Source: CALWRM01 sp050309765 (lineage in GTDB: Bacteria; Bacillota; Clostridia; Christensenellales; UBA1750). From it: a stretch of DNA of 15,179 nt. Shown here piece after piece: positions 1 through 6,562 of the stretch; the stretch's first letter is position 1, and each line of letters opens with the position of its first letter. The translations under genes were made by a program, and so were the position numbers. A model generated the notes under the pieces. The model had not been told where the DNA came from, searched no databases, and saw nothing but the letters and a program-made list of their open reading frames with translations. The stretch is from the NCBI GenBank assembly GCA_050309765.1, contig JBNRMU010000104.1:1-15179 (forward strand), given 5' to 3'.

Positions 1-306
1 GTGCTCGGCAGCCGCACCGGCGTGATCTTCATCCCCGCCCAGCTGGCCGAAAAGGTTGCTGACGACGCCGAGAAGAGCCACATCCGCGACGAGTTCGGTT
101 TCGACCGTCTGCGCAGCAAGACCTACACCTCCGCCCAGATCGACACCATGTGGACCGAGGCCATCTGGATGGACTTCATCGAGTGGTTCAAGACCGACGA
201 GCGCGCCAAGGACTATCAGCATCTGTCCTGGGACGAAGACGTCGAGAAGGCCAAGAAGTGGTGGGCCGAGCGCGACGCCGCCACCAACGCCGTTGTCCGC
301 GAGTAA
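1..306 (+). CDS. RraA-family protein (HMG aldolase / demethylmenaquinone methyltransferase-like fold), C-terminal part
   Basis: The open frame runs in from the left edge, so the GTG at base 1 is probably an internal codon and the N-terminal two thirds are missing. The first visible residues (GSRTGVIFIPAQLAEKV) match the end of the RraA fold, where a strand ending in a V-x-x-IP motif precedes the last helix. A long charged tail follows (FGFDRLRSKTYTSAQID, then a Trp-rich stretch ending AVVRE), as in the longer RraA relatives annotated as 4-hydroxy-4-methyl-2-oxoglutarate aldolase-like. Those enzymes cleave or decarboxylate 2-oxo acids in the cytoplasm; RraA proper inhibits RNase E. Which activity applies cannot be told without the metal-site residues upstream. 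Third positions are almost all G or C with few codon choices, which suggests high expression, unlike the MFS gene after it. A GC-rich hairpin follows the stop by about 30 bases. Confidence 0.75.
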   Translation: MLGSRTGVIFIPAQLAEKVADDAEKSHIRDEFGFDRLRSKTYTSAQIDTMWTEAIWMDFIEWFKTDERAKDYQHLSWDEDVEKAKKWWAERDAATNAVVRE

Positions 307-338
307 TCCGATCGCATTCTCCAAAGAAACAAATTTAC

Positions 339-375
339 AAGGGCCGCCCCCTGAAGAGGCGGCCCTTCCTCTTCG
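339..375 (+). terminator. GC-rich terminator-like hairpin between the RraA-family gene and the MFS gene
   Basis: A perfect 10-bp stem (339-348 with 358-367, AAGGGCCGCC / GGCGGCCCTT) with a 9-base loop is followed by TTCCTCTTC, which is pyrimidine-rich but not a true U-run. It probably ends or stabilises the upstream message while allowing read-through, because the next gene starts only 22 bases beyond the stem and no room for a promoter is left between them. Two weaker stems overlap it (353-359 with 368-374, and 368-371 with 377-380). Confidence 0.7.
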
Positions 376-388
376 GGAGGCTTAAACT

Positions 389-1555
389 ATGGCCCTGTCC
401 CTTAAGGGGAAACGCGGCCTGATGTGCGCCGCCTCGTTCCTCTTCTGGTTTGCACAGTACATCTACAATCCCTTTCTTTCGCCCTATCTTCTGGGGCTTG
501 GCATCACTGCCACCTTTACCGGCACGATCATCGGCGCCTACGGCTTTACGCAGATGGCGGCGCGCTTTCCCCTGGGGATCAGCGCGGATTATCTGCAAAA
601 GCACCGCATATTCATCCTGCTGGGCATGGTGTTTTCCGCCCTGGCGTCCGTCATGCGCTATTTGTTTCCCGCGCCGGTGCCCATGCTGGTAGCCTCGCTC
701 TTATCCGGCATCGCCTCCTCCACCTGGATCTCGTTCACGCTTCTGTTTGCCCGCTACTTTAAGCCCCATGAGCTTTCCAAGTCCATCGGATTGCTCACAG
801 CCATGAACAACGCAGGCACATTGACGGCGTACCTTCTGGGCGGACTGATGTATGAACCCTTGGGAATGAAAAGCCTGTTCCTCGGCAGCATTCTGGCCGG
901 AACGCTGGGCGCTGTGCTTGCCCTGTTCGTGCGGGACGAGCCGCCCCTTGGCGAAAGGCCGCAGATCGTCTCGCTCCTGTCCGTGCTCAAGAACAAGCGT
1001 TTGTGGCTGTTTTCCATCGCCGCACTGATGTATCACCTGATCGTGTTCGCCACGGTGAACTCCTTCACCTCGACGATCTTAAAGCAGCTCGGCGCCAGCG
1101 GCGTGCAGATCTCGGCCTGTTCTGCCCTGTTCATGGCCTCCTCCATGATCGCTGCCTGGTTTGTCGGCACAAAACCGGCACAGGCTTTGGGCGAAAGGCC
1201 TCTCATGTGCCTGTGCTTTTTGATCCTGGGCGTCTACGCCTTCATCATGCCAAGGCTCGGCAGCATCCCGGCCATCATGGCGATCCAGTTTTTAGGCGGC
1301 CTTGGCAGCGCCTCGCTGATCTCGCTTTTGATGAGCAACGCCATGTACGACATTCCCGGTTTTGCCCGCTCCAGCGGGATGGGCTTTTTTCAGTCGGTGT
1401 ATGCCGTCGGCATCCTGCTGGGTCCCATCCTTATGGGCGCGCTGGCAGACAGCATCGGCTTTGTGGCCGGCTACACGCTCATCTCCCTGCTCGCGCTTTT
1501 GTGCGCGGTTTCCCTGTATTTCTTAACTCGTAAGGATCAAAAACACCAACCGTAA
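389..1555 (+). CDS. MFS transporter, 12-TM type
   Basis: This 388-residue integral membrane protein is the usual length for a major facilitator superfamily carrier. Hydrophobic segments appear throughout, for example about residues 11-33, 37-55, 72-91, 94-116, 133-155 and 160-180 in the N-terminal half, and again from about 205 to 380. A basic loop follows the second segment (SADYLQKHR, position of the MFS motif A loop), and a long charged loop near residues 182-204 separates the two halves. The ATG is chosen from a GGGAGG SD site 8 bases upstream. The substrate is not recognisable; drug or small-metabolite efflux or uptake are all possible. It starts just after the terminator-like hairpin of the preceding gene and is followed after 15 bases by the flavin reductase gene, so those two are probably cotranscribed. 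Confidence 0.88.
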   Translation: MALSLKGKRGLMCAASFLFWFAQYIYNPFLSPYLLGLGITATFTGTIIGAYGFTQMAARFPLGISADYLQKHRIFILLGMVFSALASVMRYLFPAPVPMLVASLLSGIASSTWISFTLLFARYFKPHELSKSIGLLTAMNNAGTLTAYLLGGLMYEPLGMKSLFLGSILAGTLGAVLALFVRDEPPLGERPQIVSLLSVLKNKRLWLFSIAALMYHLIVFATVNSFTSTILKQLGASGVQISACSALFMASSMIAAWFVGTKPAQALGERPLMCLCFLILGVYAFIMPRLGSIPAIMAIQFLGGLGSASLISLLMSNAMYDIPGFARSSGMGFFQSVYAVGILLGPILMGALADSIGFVAGYTLISLLALLCAVSLYFLTRKDQKHQP

Positions 1556-1570
1556 GAAAGGAAGGTTTCC

Positions 1571-2083
1571 ATGCAAGGCTATCGCAGCATTTCTCCCTAT
1601 GACTTTGAAAAAAGTGCATTTAGTGTAATCGATAAGGACTGGCTCTTGATCACCACGGAAAACCATGGCAAGGGCAACGCCATGACCGCCTCCTGGGGCG
1701 GCATGGGCATCCTCTGGAACAAACCGGTGATCTACCTGGTGGTGCGTCCGCAGCGCTACACCCGCGAGCTGCTGGACGAAGAGGGCGGCCGCCTTTCCGT
1801 CTGCGTGCTGGATGATGCCTTCCGCAAGGAGCTGGGGTATCTGGGCACCGCTTCCGGCCGCGACGAGGATAAGCTCGCCCACACCGGCCTGACCCTCAGC
1901 CACGAGGACGGTTATCCGTATCTTGCGCAGGCGCACACCGTTTTTCTTTGCAGCGCGGCCTATCGCCAGCCGCTGGAAGGAAGGTTTTTCCTCAAGGAGG
2001 AATATGACAAGGCCTGTTATCCGGACAAGGATTACCACATCCTGTATATCGTCGAGGTCGACAAGCTCTTTGTAAAGAAATAA
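1571..2083 (+). CDS. Flavin reductase-like, FMN-binding split-barrel protein
   Basis: At 170 residues this is the normal size for the flavin reductase-like / flavoredoxin family, cytoplasmic split beta-barrel proteins that bind FMN and move electrons between NAD(P)H or partner proteins and flavin. Family features visible are the N-terminal strand DWLLITTE (residues 23-30), the FMN phosphate-binding stretch NAMTASWGG (36-44) followed by a hydrophobic strand with KPVIYLVVRPQRYT (51-64), and the GTASGRDEDK loop (92-101) typical of this subfamily. A purine-rich SD (AAGAAAGGAAGG) precedes the ATG. The gene follows the MFS stop by 15 bases and ends at a strong bidirectional terminator, so it is the last gene of that short unit. 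The physiological partner is unknown. Confidence 0.85.
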   Translation: MQGYRSISPYDFEKSAFSVIDKDWLLITTENHGKGNAMTASWGGMGILWNKPVIYLVVRPQRYTRELLDEEGGRLSVCVLDDAFRKELGYLGTASGRDEDKLAHTGLTLSHEDGYPYLAQAHTVFLCSAAYRQPLEGRFFLKEEYDKACYPDKDYHILYIVEVDKLFVKK

Positions 2084-2093
2084 ACGCACACAA

Positions 2094-2132
2094 AAAACAG
2101 CCTTCGTTCCGCTTTGGAACGAAGGCTGTTTT
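2094..2132. terminator. Bidirectional intrinsic terminator (flavin reductase gene / anchored SBP-like gene)
   Basis: A perfect 17-bp inverted repeat (2094-2110 with 2116-2132) with a 5-base loop carries A-rich and T-rich outer ends. It lies between the stops of two convergent genes (2083 on +, 2148 on -), so it can serve both strands. Confidence 0.93.
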
Positions 2133-2147
2133 GCGTTTATGCTTTCC

Positions 2148-2885
2148 TTAACCGATGGGCGCTATCTGCGCGGCCTCGTCGCGGCTCTTGTCCTCTATCT
2201 GCGCGCTCTCCTCCAGCCAGGCGGGCGGCTCGCCCTGCATGCCCTGCTCCACGAGCAGGCAGACCATCTTGTCGGCATACTCGGGGTTCTGCGAATAGCT
2301 CGCGCGCGTGAGCACATAGCGGCTGGGATCCACGCCATAGTCATAATAGGCATAGAAGCGCTCCGCGGGCAGCCCCAGGCAATGCGCGCCCGTGTCGTCG
2401 TCCTCGATCTCCATGGTGCACTTTTTGATCTCGTCCTCGGTGAACTTGCCGTACAGCGGGCCGCCCTCGGCAATAAGATCGTCCAAGGGCTCGAACACGC
2501 CGATGTTGGCATAGCTTAAGAACAGCCCACGATCCAGCATAAAGACGTCGCCCTCGCCGGCAGCGAAGGTCACCATCACCTTTTGCTGCACAGCGTTGGA
2601 CATTTCGGAATCGTCCTGGGACGTCTGCAGGCCGTACAGTTCGATCAGCTCCATTTCCGGGAAGGCTTCCTGCGCCTGCTGGGTCAGGTCATTGAGCATG
2701 GCGTCCGGAACATAGGCGCCGATGAAGTTGACATAGATGCTCTTATCCGCTGGCGGAACATAGCGCGTCGCGCTGTAGGCAAAGCTCCAAAACATCACCA
2801 GCAGCACGCCGAACACGACGTAGCTCCACCAGCTGTATGCAAAATGGTTCCTGAGACCTTCCGAATTGAGTTTAGGCTGCTTCAT
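2148..2885 (-). CDS. Membrane-anchored protein resembling the N-lobe of a solute-binding protein
   Basis: This 245-residue protein has a short cytoplasmic N-terminus, one membrane segment at about residues 21-38 (VVFGVLLVMFWSFAYSA) and a predicted extracytoplasmic domain. Residues 97-137 (ending GDVFMLDRGLFLSY, then FEPLDDLI) resemble extracellular solute-binding proteins, in which an AAG-x-GDVF loop precedes an aromatic position and a PLDD/E loop. It is far shorter than a full binding protein (about 400 residues), has no lipobox cysteine, and no permease or ATPase gene is nearby, so transport is not implied; sensing or scaffolding is possible. The ATG at 2885 is chosen because an AAAGGAAAAAGGAAA SD precedes it, and because extending the frame upstream would run into the -10 and -35 boxes. 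The C-terminus is acidic. The exact family is not recognised. Confidence 0.72.
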   Translation of the reverse strand: MKQPKLNSEGLRNHFAYSWWSYVVFGVLLVMFWSFAYSATRYVPPADKSIYVNFIGAYVPDAMLNDLTQQAQEAFPEMELIELYGLQTSQDDSEMSNAVQQKVMVTFAAGEGDVFMLDRGLFLSYANIGVFEPLDDLIAEGGPLYGKFTEDEIKKCTMEIEDDDTGAHCLGLPAERFYAYYDYGVDPSRYVLTRASYSQNPEYADKMVCLLVEQGMQGEPPAWLEESAQIEDKSRDEAAQIAPIG

Positions 2886-2917
2886 TTTCCTTTTTCCTTT
2901 AAGCGATCGCACATTTG

Positions 2918-2935
2918 GCCGGACCCGATTCCGGC
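2918..2935 (-). other. Stem-loop at the 5' end of the anchored SBP-like mRNA
   Basis: A 6-bp stem (GCCGGA / TCCGGC) with a 6-base loop begins within a few bases of the start site predicted from the -10 box at 2944-2949. Such a hairpin could stabilise the 5' end of the message. It does not cover the SD. Confidence 0.4.
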
Positions 2936-2943
2936 TCTTTATC

Positions 2944-2972
2944 ATTATACTTGCGGCGGCGATGCGGCGCAA
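2944..2972 (-). promoter_or_regulatory. Sigma-A type promoter for the anchored SBP-like gene
   Basis: Read on the - strand, TTGCGC (2967-2972), a 17-base spacer and a perfect TATAAT (2944-2949) lie about 60 bases before the ATG at 2885. Transcription would begin near 2937. Confidence 0.75.
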
Positions 2973-2989
2973 GGGGGCGCACCGCAGGA

Positions 2990-3027
2990 AAAGAGCAGGC
3001 GCCGGAGAATCCCGACGCCCGCTCTTT
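2990..3027 (-). terminator. Intrinsic terminator after the GH5 pair
   Basis: A 16-bp stem (2990-3005 with 3012-3027) has a 6-base loop. As - strand RNA every position pairs, two of them as G-U, and the stem runs into UUUUCC. On the + strand those two positions become A-C mismatches, so the element is oriented to the - strand. It follows the GH5 stop at 3048 by about 20 bases and isolates the next gene, which has its own promoter. Confidence 0.85.
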
Positions 3028-3047
3028 ATATTGGTCTTATTTTAATC

Positions 3048-4157
3048 TTATTGCCTGCGCGCCGAAATACGGATGCACTCCATATCCAGCGGCTCCCTGG
3101 TGTCTATGTCGGTAAAGGCAAACCAGGCGTTGATGCCGTCGGTATAATCCCAAACGGCATGGCCGATCCCATGCTCGTTGAAGATGGAGATGATGTCGCT
3201 TAGCCAGTTGCGCTTGGACTGGATGGGCGCAAAACGGATCACGCCGAATTCACCACAATACACCTCCGCCTTGGGATGGGCGGCCATAAATTCGAATACA
3301 GGCGCAAAATCCTTTTCCATCGTTTCGCGGTTATAGTCCAGGCCGCGGTACCTGCCGCTGTTCTTTTCAAACTCGGGATGCTTATCCAGGAATTCGTCGA
3401 AGCCTGGCACCGGTCCCGGATAATCCAGGTTGCGGCGGTAGGCCCAGGCGATGGGCGGCCAGGCCATCTGGTGGGTAAAGAGGATGGGCTCGTAAAAGTG
3501 GAAGTTGTACACCACATAAGGATCGTCCTCGAATATCTTCATCTCCTTCATGTAGTATACGCTGTTGTAATAGATGCCGCCAAAGAGGATGATCCTGTCC
3601 GGATCGATCTCATGGATGGCGCGGATGGCCTTTTCGGCGATGCCGTTCCAAAGGTCGGCGTCGTCGATGGCGACCTCGTTCACCAGCTCAAAGGCGAGGT
3701 TGTCGCCCTCCTGGATGTAGCGGCGGGTGAGCATGCGCCAGATCTCGTAGAAGAATTCCTGATAGCTCTCCTCTTCAAAGAAGGGGCTGGGCTTGCCGGA
3801 ATCCACGTTCATGAACTCATAGCCGGGCACCTTGTGCATATCCAAAATGAGCTTAAGGCCATACTTTTTGCACCAGCAAAGGACGTTGTCCAGCACGGCA
3901 ATGCCTTGGGAAAACTCGTTGGGCTTATCATCGTCCACCACCACCTCGTAGCTGAAGGGCAGGCGGATGTGGTCATAACCCCAGGAAGCGATCTGCTTCA
4001 CGTCCCGTTCGGTGATAAGGTCGGGGTCATAGCTGACCTTGCCGTCCATGGACACGCCCTTGGAATGCTCCCTGTGCCATTGGCTTATATGCAGCGAATA
4101 CATCTCCAGCCAGGAACCCAGATTGATTCCGGCCATAAAACCCTGCAAAACTCCCAT
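3048..4157 (-). CDS. GH5-type glycoside hydrolase (cellulase family), intracellular, paralogue A
   Basis: This 369-residue TIM-barrel glycosidase of clan GH-A carries the family landmarks in order: RLPFSYE (65-71), LDMHKVPGY (105-113), FELVNEV with the acid/base Glu161 after Asn160, YNFHFYEP (217-224, conserved His220 and Tyr222), and YCGEFGV with the nucleophile Glu303; Trp336 sits in the last barrel strand. There is no signal peptide, lipobox or binding module, so it should act in the cytoplasm on imported beta-linked oligosaccharides; the exact linkage is not readable. Compared with the gene upstream it has an extra segment at about residues 21-47. The start is supported by an AAAGGAG SD about 8 bases before ATG. 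It lies 47 bases downstream of its paralogue and shares that promoter. Confidence 0.87.
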   Translation of the reverse strand: MGVLQGFMAGINLGSWLEMYSLHISQWHREHSKGVSMDGKVSYDPDLITERDVKQIASWGYDHIRLPFSYEVVVDDDKPNEFSQGIAVLDNVLCWCKKYGLKLILDMHKVPGYEFMNVDSGKPSPFFEEESYQEFFYEIWRMLTRRYIQEGDNLAFELVNEVAIDDADLWNGIAEKAIRAIHEIDPDRIILFGGIYYNSVYYMKEMKIFEDDPYVVYNFHFYEPILFTHQMAWPPIAWAYRRNLDYPGPVPGFDEFLDKHPEFEKNSGRYRGLDYNRETMEKDFAPVFEFMAAHPKAEVYCGEFGVIRFAPIQSKRNWLSDIISIFNEHGIGHAVWDYTDGINAWFAFTDIDTREPLDMECIRISARRQ

Positions 4158-4204
4158 GTTTGTTCTCCTTTCCGATCGTTGCCGCTTTTCAAATCCGGCT
4201 GCAT

Positions 4205-5260
4205 TTATCTTTGCGCGCAGATGCGCAGCGCTTCCTCGTCAAAGGGCTTGCTGTTTGGGATATCCACAAAGGCAAAGTGTTCGCTAAGGCCGTCCTTGTA
4301 GTCCCAGGCAGCGCGACCGATGTCCAGCTCGTTGAAGATGGAAATGATGTCCCGCAGCCAGTTGCGCTTGGAGGCGGCGGAAGCGTTCTTGATCACGCCG
4401 AACTCGCCGCAGTACAGATGGGCATTCGGATAGAGCTGTTTGAACTCGATCACCTTTTCAAAGTCCATGCGCATGGTGTCCTTATCCAGCTTACGGCCGA
4501 TGTAGCGGGCCTGTTTGTCCGCAAACTCGGGATGCTCGTCCAGGAAGGCGCCGATGCCAGGGAACTCGCCCGGGTACTCCAGCGCCTTGTTGTAAGCCGC
4601 GCAGGCGGGCGGCCAGGCAAGCTGGTGGGTGAACAGAATTGGCTCGTAAAAATGGAAGTTGTAGATGATGTTGGGATCGTCGGTCACGTCCAGGTACTTC
4701 ATATAGTACACGGAGTTGTAGTAGATGCCGCCGTAGATGATGATGCGGGTGGGATCTATCTGGCGGATGGCGGCAATGGCACGGTTGGCGATGCGGTTCC
4801 AGCGGCTGGCCGGCTCCTCCACCACCTCGTTTAAAAGTTCAAAGGCCAGGTTTTTGCCCTCCTTAAAGTAGCGCCTTGCCAGCATGCGCCAGATGTCGTA
4901 AAACTGTTCCTGATACGTTTCGTCGTCCAGGAAGGGATTGGGGATGCCCCTGTCCACATTGCCGAAGGAATAGCCCGGGGCAATGTGCAGATCCAGAACG
5001 ATGTTCAGGCCGTACTTTTTGCACCATTCCACCATACGGTCCAGGTGCTTGAGCCCTTCCTCGCGGAACCAGCCAGGCTTATCGTCGCTCATGAACACCT
5101 TGTAGCTGAACGGCAGGCGTATGTGGTCAAAACCATAGTCGGCCACCTGCTTTACGTCCTTTTCCAGCAACCAGGTATTGAGTTTTTCTTCGTCCTGGGG
5201 CCACATCTCCATCCAGTCGCCGAAGTTGATTCCAGCCTTGTATCCGTCGATCGCTGCCAT
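4205..5260 (-). CDS. GH5-type glycoside hydrolase (cellulase family), intracellular, paralogue B
   Basis: This 351-residue protein aligns with its downstream neighbour over nearly the full length, with about half of the residues identical by eye. Catalytic landmarks are all present: RLPFSY (48-53), LDLHIAPGY (89-97), FELLNEV with acid/base Glu145 after Asn144, YNFHFYEP (200-207) and YCGEFGV with nucleophile Glu286. Blocks shared with paralogue A but outside the general GH5 motifs include GGIYYNSVYYMK (177-188), ILFTHQ and AWPP (208-218) and SKRNWL (297-302), marking a distinct subgroup. No export signal is present. A strong SD (AAAGGAGG) precedes the ATG. It is the first gene of a two-gene unit behind the promoter at 5367-5395, with a leader of about 100 bases. 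Cellulase is a family name only; a cytosolic beta-glycosidase role is inferred. Confidence 0.87.
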   Translation of the reverse strand: MAAIDGYKAGINFGDWMEMWPQDEEKLNTWLLEKDVKQVADYGFDHIRLPFSYKVFMSDDKPGWFREEGLKHLDRMVEWCKKYGLNIVLDLHIAPGYSFGNVDRGIPNPFLDDETYQEQFYDIWRMLARRYFKEGKNLAFELLNEVVEEPASRWNRIANRAIAAIRQIDPTRIIIYGGIYYNSVYYMKYLDVTDDPNIIYNFHFYEPILFTHQLAWPPACAAYNKALEYPGEFPGIGAFLDEHPEFADKQARYIGRKLDKDTMRMDFEKVIEFKQLYPNAHLYCGEFGVIKNASAASKRNWLRDIISIFNELDIGRAAWDYKDGLSEHFAFVDIPNSKPFDEEALRICAQR

Positions 5261-5311
5261 CGTCTGGTCCTCCTTTTTTCATCGCTTCCATCTATTCTTT
5301 TTCTCTCCGTT

Positions 5312-5332
5312 TGTCCGCTGCCCATGCGGACA
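5312..5332 (-). other. Stem-loop in the leader of the GH5 mRNA
   Basis: A perfect 7-bp inverted repeat (TGTCCGC 5312-5318, GCGGACA 5326-5332) with a 7-base loop lies about halfway along the predicted 100-base leader. No U-run follows, so it is not an obvious terminator and may only affect message stability. Confidence 0.35.
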
Positions 5333-5366
5333 GGCTCGCTGCCGGTTTTATTGTCTCAACAGTGTT

Positions 5367-5395
5367 TTTATAGCACAGACGCGAATAAAATACAA
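5367..5395 (-). promoter_or_regulatory. Promoter for the tandem GH5 genes
   Basis: On the - strand TTGTAT (5390-5395), 17 bases, then TATAAA (5367-5372). Transcription would start near 5360, about 100 bases before the first GH5 ATG. The -35 box is close to an inverted repeat that begins at 5397. Confidence 0.6.
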
Positions 5396-5396
5396 G

Positions 5397-5428
5397 GCAT
5401 AGAGCTTATATGCTTTGTTCAAACAAAG
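5397..5428. promoter_or_regulatory. Adjacent inverted repeats between divergent promoters (candidate operator)
   Basis: Two dyads meet at base 5413. One is GCATA-N7-TATGC (5397-5413). The other has perfect 7-base arms around a 2-base centre, CTTTGTT-CA-AACAAAG (5413-5428). The block sits immediately upstream of the -35 box of the GH5 promoter on one side and 2 bases before the -35 box of the glycosyltransferase promoter on the other, the expected place for a shared regulator site. No U-run follows, so a terminator is unlikely. The regulator is not encoded in the window. Confidence 0.5.
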
Positions 5429-5430
5429 GA

Positions 5431-5459
5431 TTGTTCTTCCGCCTTACTTGCTTTATACT
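5431..5459 (+). promoter_or_regulatory. Promoter for the glycosyltransferase gene
   Basis: TTGTTC (5431-5436), a 17-base spacer, then TATACT (5454-5459). The start would be near 5466, giving a leader of only about 20 bases before the ATG at 5486. Confidence 0.6.
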
Positions 5460-5485
5460 TTGGTCAAGAGCTTTGTCATTTGGTG

Positions 5486-6502
5486 ATGATCGTGCAGCAG
5501 ACAGTTGATCGTGAAATCGTCGTTTCCGTTTTGTGCCTCGCCTACAACCACAAGCCCTATATCCGCGCCTGTCTGGACGGCATGCTCAGGCAAAAAACGG
5601 ACTTTCGCTTTGAGGTGATCGTCCACGACGATGCTTCCACCGACGGCACGGCCGAATGCATCCGTGCCTATGCCGCGCGCTATCCCGATATCGTTGTGCC
5701 CATTTACCAAAGCGAAAACCAATATTCTAAGGATCACGGCCTTTTGCGCAATATCGTCTTTCCCCGGGCGCGGGGCAGATACTTCGCCCTGTGCGACGGG
5801 GACGACTGCTGGCTGGATGCACACAAGCTGCAAAAGCAGGTCGAATACATGCAAATGCACCCCGACTGCACGCTGTGCTTCACCAACGCACAGACGAGCG
5901 GACGGCAGTGTGCGCGCATGCTACCGCAAAAGGACAGGCAGACCTTTTACAAAGCGGGCGGCGGCAATTACTCCATGGGCGAGCTGGTGCGCCTTGGCAC
6001 CATCCCGACCTCGTCCCTGCTGTTTCCGGCCTGGGCCGTGCACAAGTTGCCGCCGCGCAACCAAAACGCCTATGGCGGCGACACCTTTCTCTGGCTGGCG
6101 GCAGCCGCGCTGGGCTACGCCCATTTTCTGGACGAGAATACCTGCCTGTACCGCACCGATGTACCCGGCTCCGTCACCAATGCCTGGCAGCGGGATGGCG
6201 ACCGCCACCTGCGCTTTCAAAAAAGGCGCCTGCTCCTGCTGGACGATATGGATCGCTTTTCCGGCTATCGCTACCACAACGATGTCGAGGCAGAAAAGGT
6301 CCTGCGAGGCGAGCTGATGGCCAGGCTTCTGCTCTTCGGTTCCGTTTCGCCAAAGGAGCAGCGTTTGCCGGAAAACAAGGTCCTGGTGCGCCAGTACATC
6401 CGCACGCACGGCAGACGCTATCTTGTTCCTTACGCTCTGGTACGCTGTCTGCCCCATACGGTCAACTGCCTGCGCCGTCTGCTGGGCAAACGAACGTTTT
6501 AA
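5486..6502 (+). CDS. Family 2 glycosyltransferase (GT-A fold)
   Basis: This 338-residue enzyme transfers a sugar from a nucleotide-sugar donor to an unknown acceptor, probably in surface polysaccharide or glycolipid assembly. The N-terminal Rossmann-like half shows VVSVLCLAYNHKPYI (12-26), VIVHDDASTDGT (44-55, nucleotide-binding Asp48/Asp49) and CDGDDCW (103-109) with the metal-binding D-x-D at 104-106. A GGDTFLWL segment (about 195-202) fits the later acceptor-side motif. No membrane segment is evident, though the C-terminus is strongly basic (RRLLGKRTF). The frame stays open far upstream, but that part is antisense to the GH5 gene and crosses the promoter. ATG 5486 (or GTG 5483) follows the promoter by about 25 bases. 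No good SD is present, so the start is the least certain in the window. Confidence 0.83.
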   Translation: MIVQQTVDREIVVSVLCLAYNHKPYIRACLDGMLRQKTDFRFEVIVHDDASTDGTAECIRAYAARYPDIVVPIYQSENQYSKDHGLLRNIVFPRARGRYFALCDGDDCWLDAHKLQKQVEYMQMHPDCTLCFTNAQTSGRQCARMLPQKDRQTFYKAGGGNYSMGELVRLGTIPTSSLLFPAWAVHKLPPRNQNAYGGDTFLWLAAAALGYAHFLDENTCLYRTDVPGSVTNAWQRDGDRHLRFQKRRLLLLDDMDRFSGYRYHNDVEAEKVLRGELMARLLLFGSVSPKEQRLPENKVLVRQYIRTHGRRYLVPYALVRCLPHTVNCLRRLLGKRTF

Positions 6503-6513
6503 GCGGTCAAAGC

Positions 6514-6562
6514 AAACAGCGATCCTCTCCGCGCAATATGTGCGTCAAGGATCGCTGTTTTT
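6514..6562. terminator. Bidirectional terminator between glycosyltransferase and ATP-grasp genes
   Basis: A 13-bp stem (6514-6526 with 6548-6560) has an inner GCGCA/TGCGT pairing in its 21-base loop. On the + strand it runs into TTTTT; on the - strand into TTTGCTTTG. It starts 11 bases after the glycosyltransferase stop and abuts the stop codon of the opposing gene. Confidence 0.88.

Noticed and set aside
3276..4301. Long + strand open frame across the GH5 paralogue A gene, and similar ones at 4160-4834 and 4985-5485
   Set aside because: They are antisense to intact GH5 genes that hold full catalytic motifs, lack SD sites, and their residues are mirror compositions of the GH5 codons.
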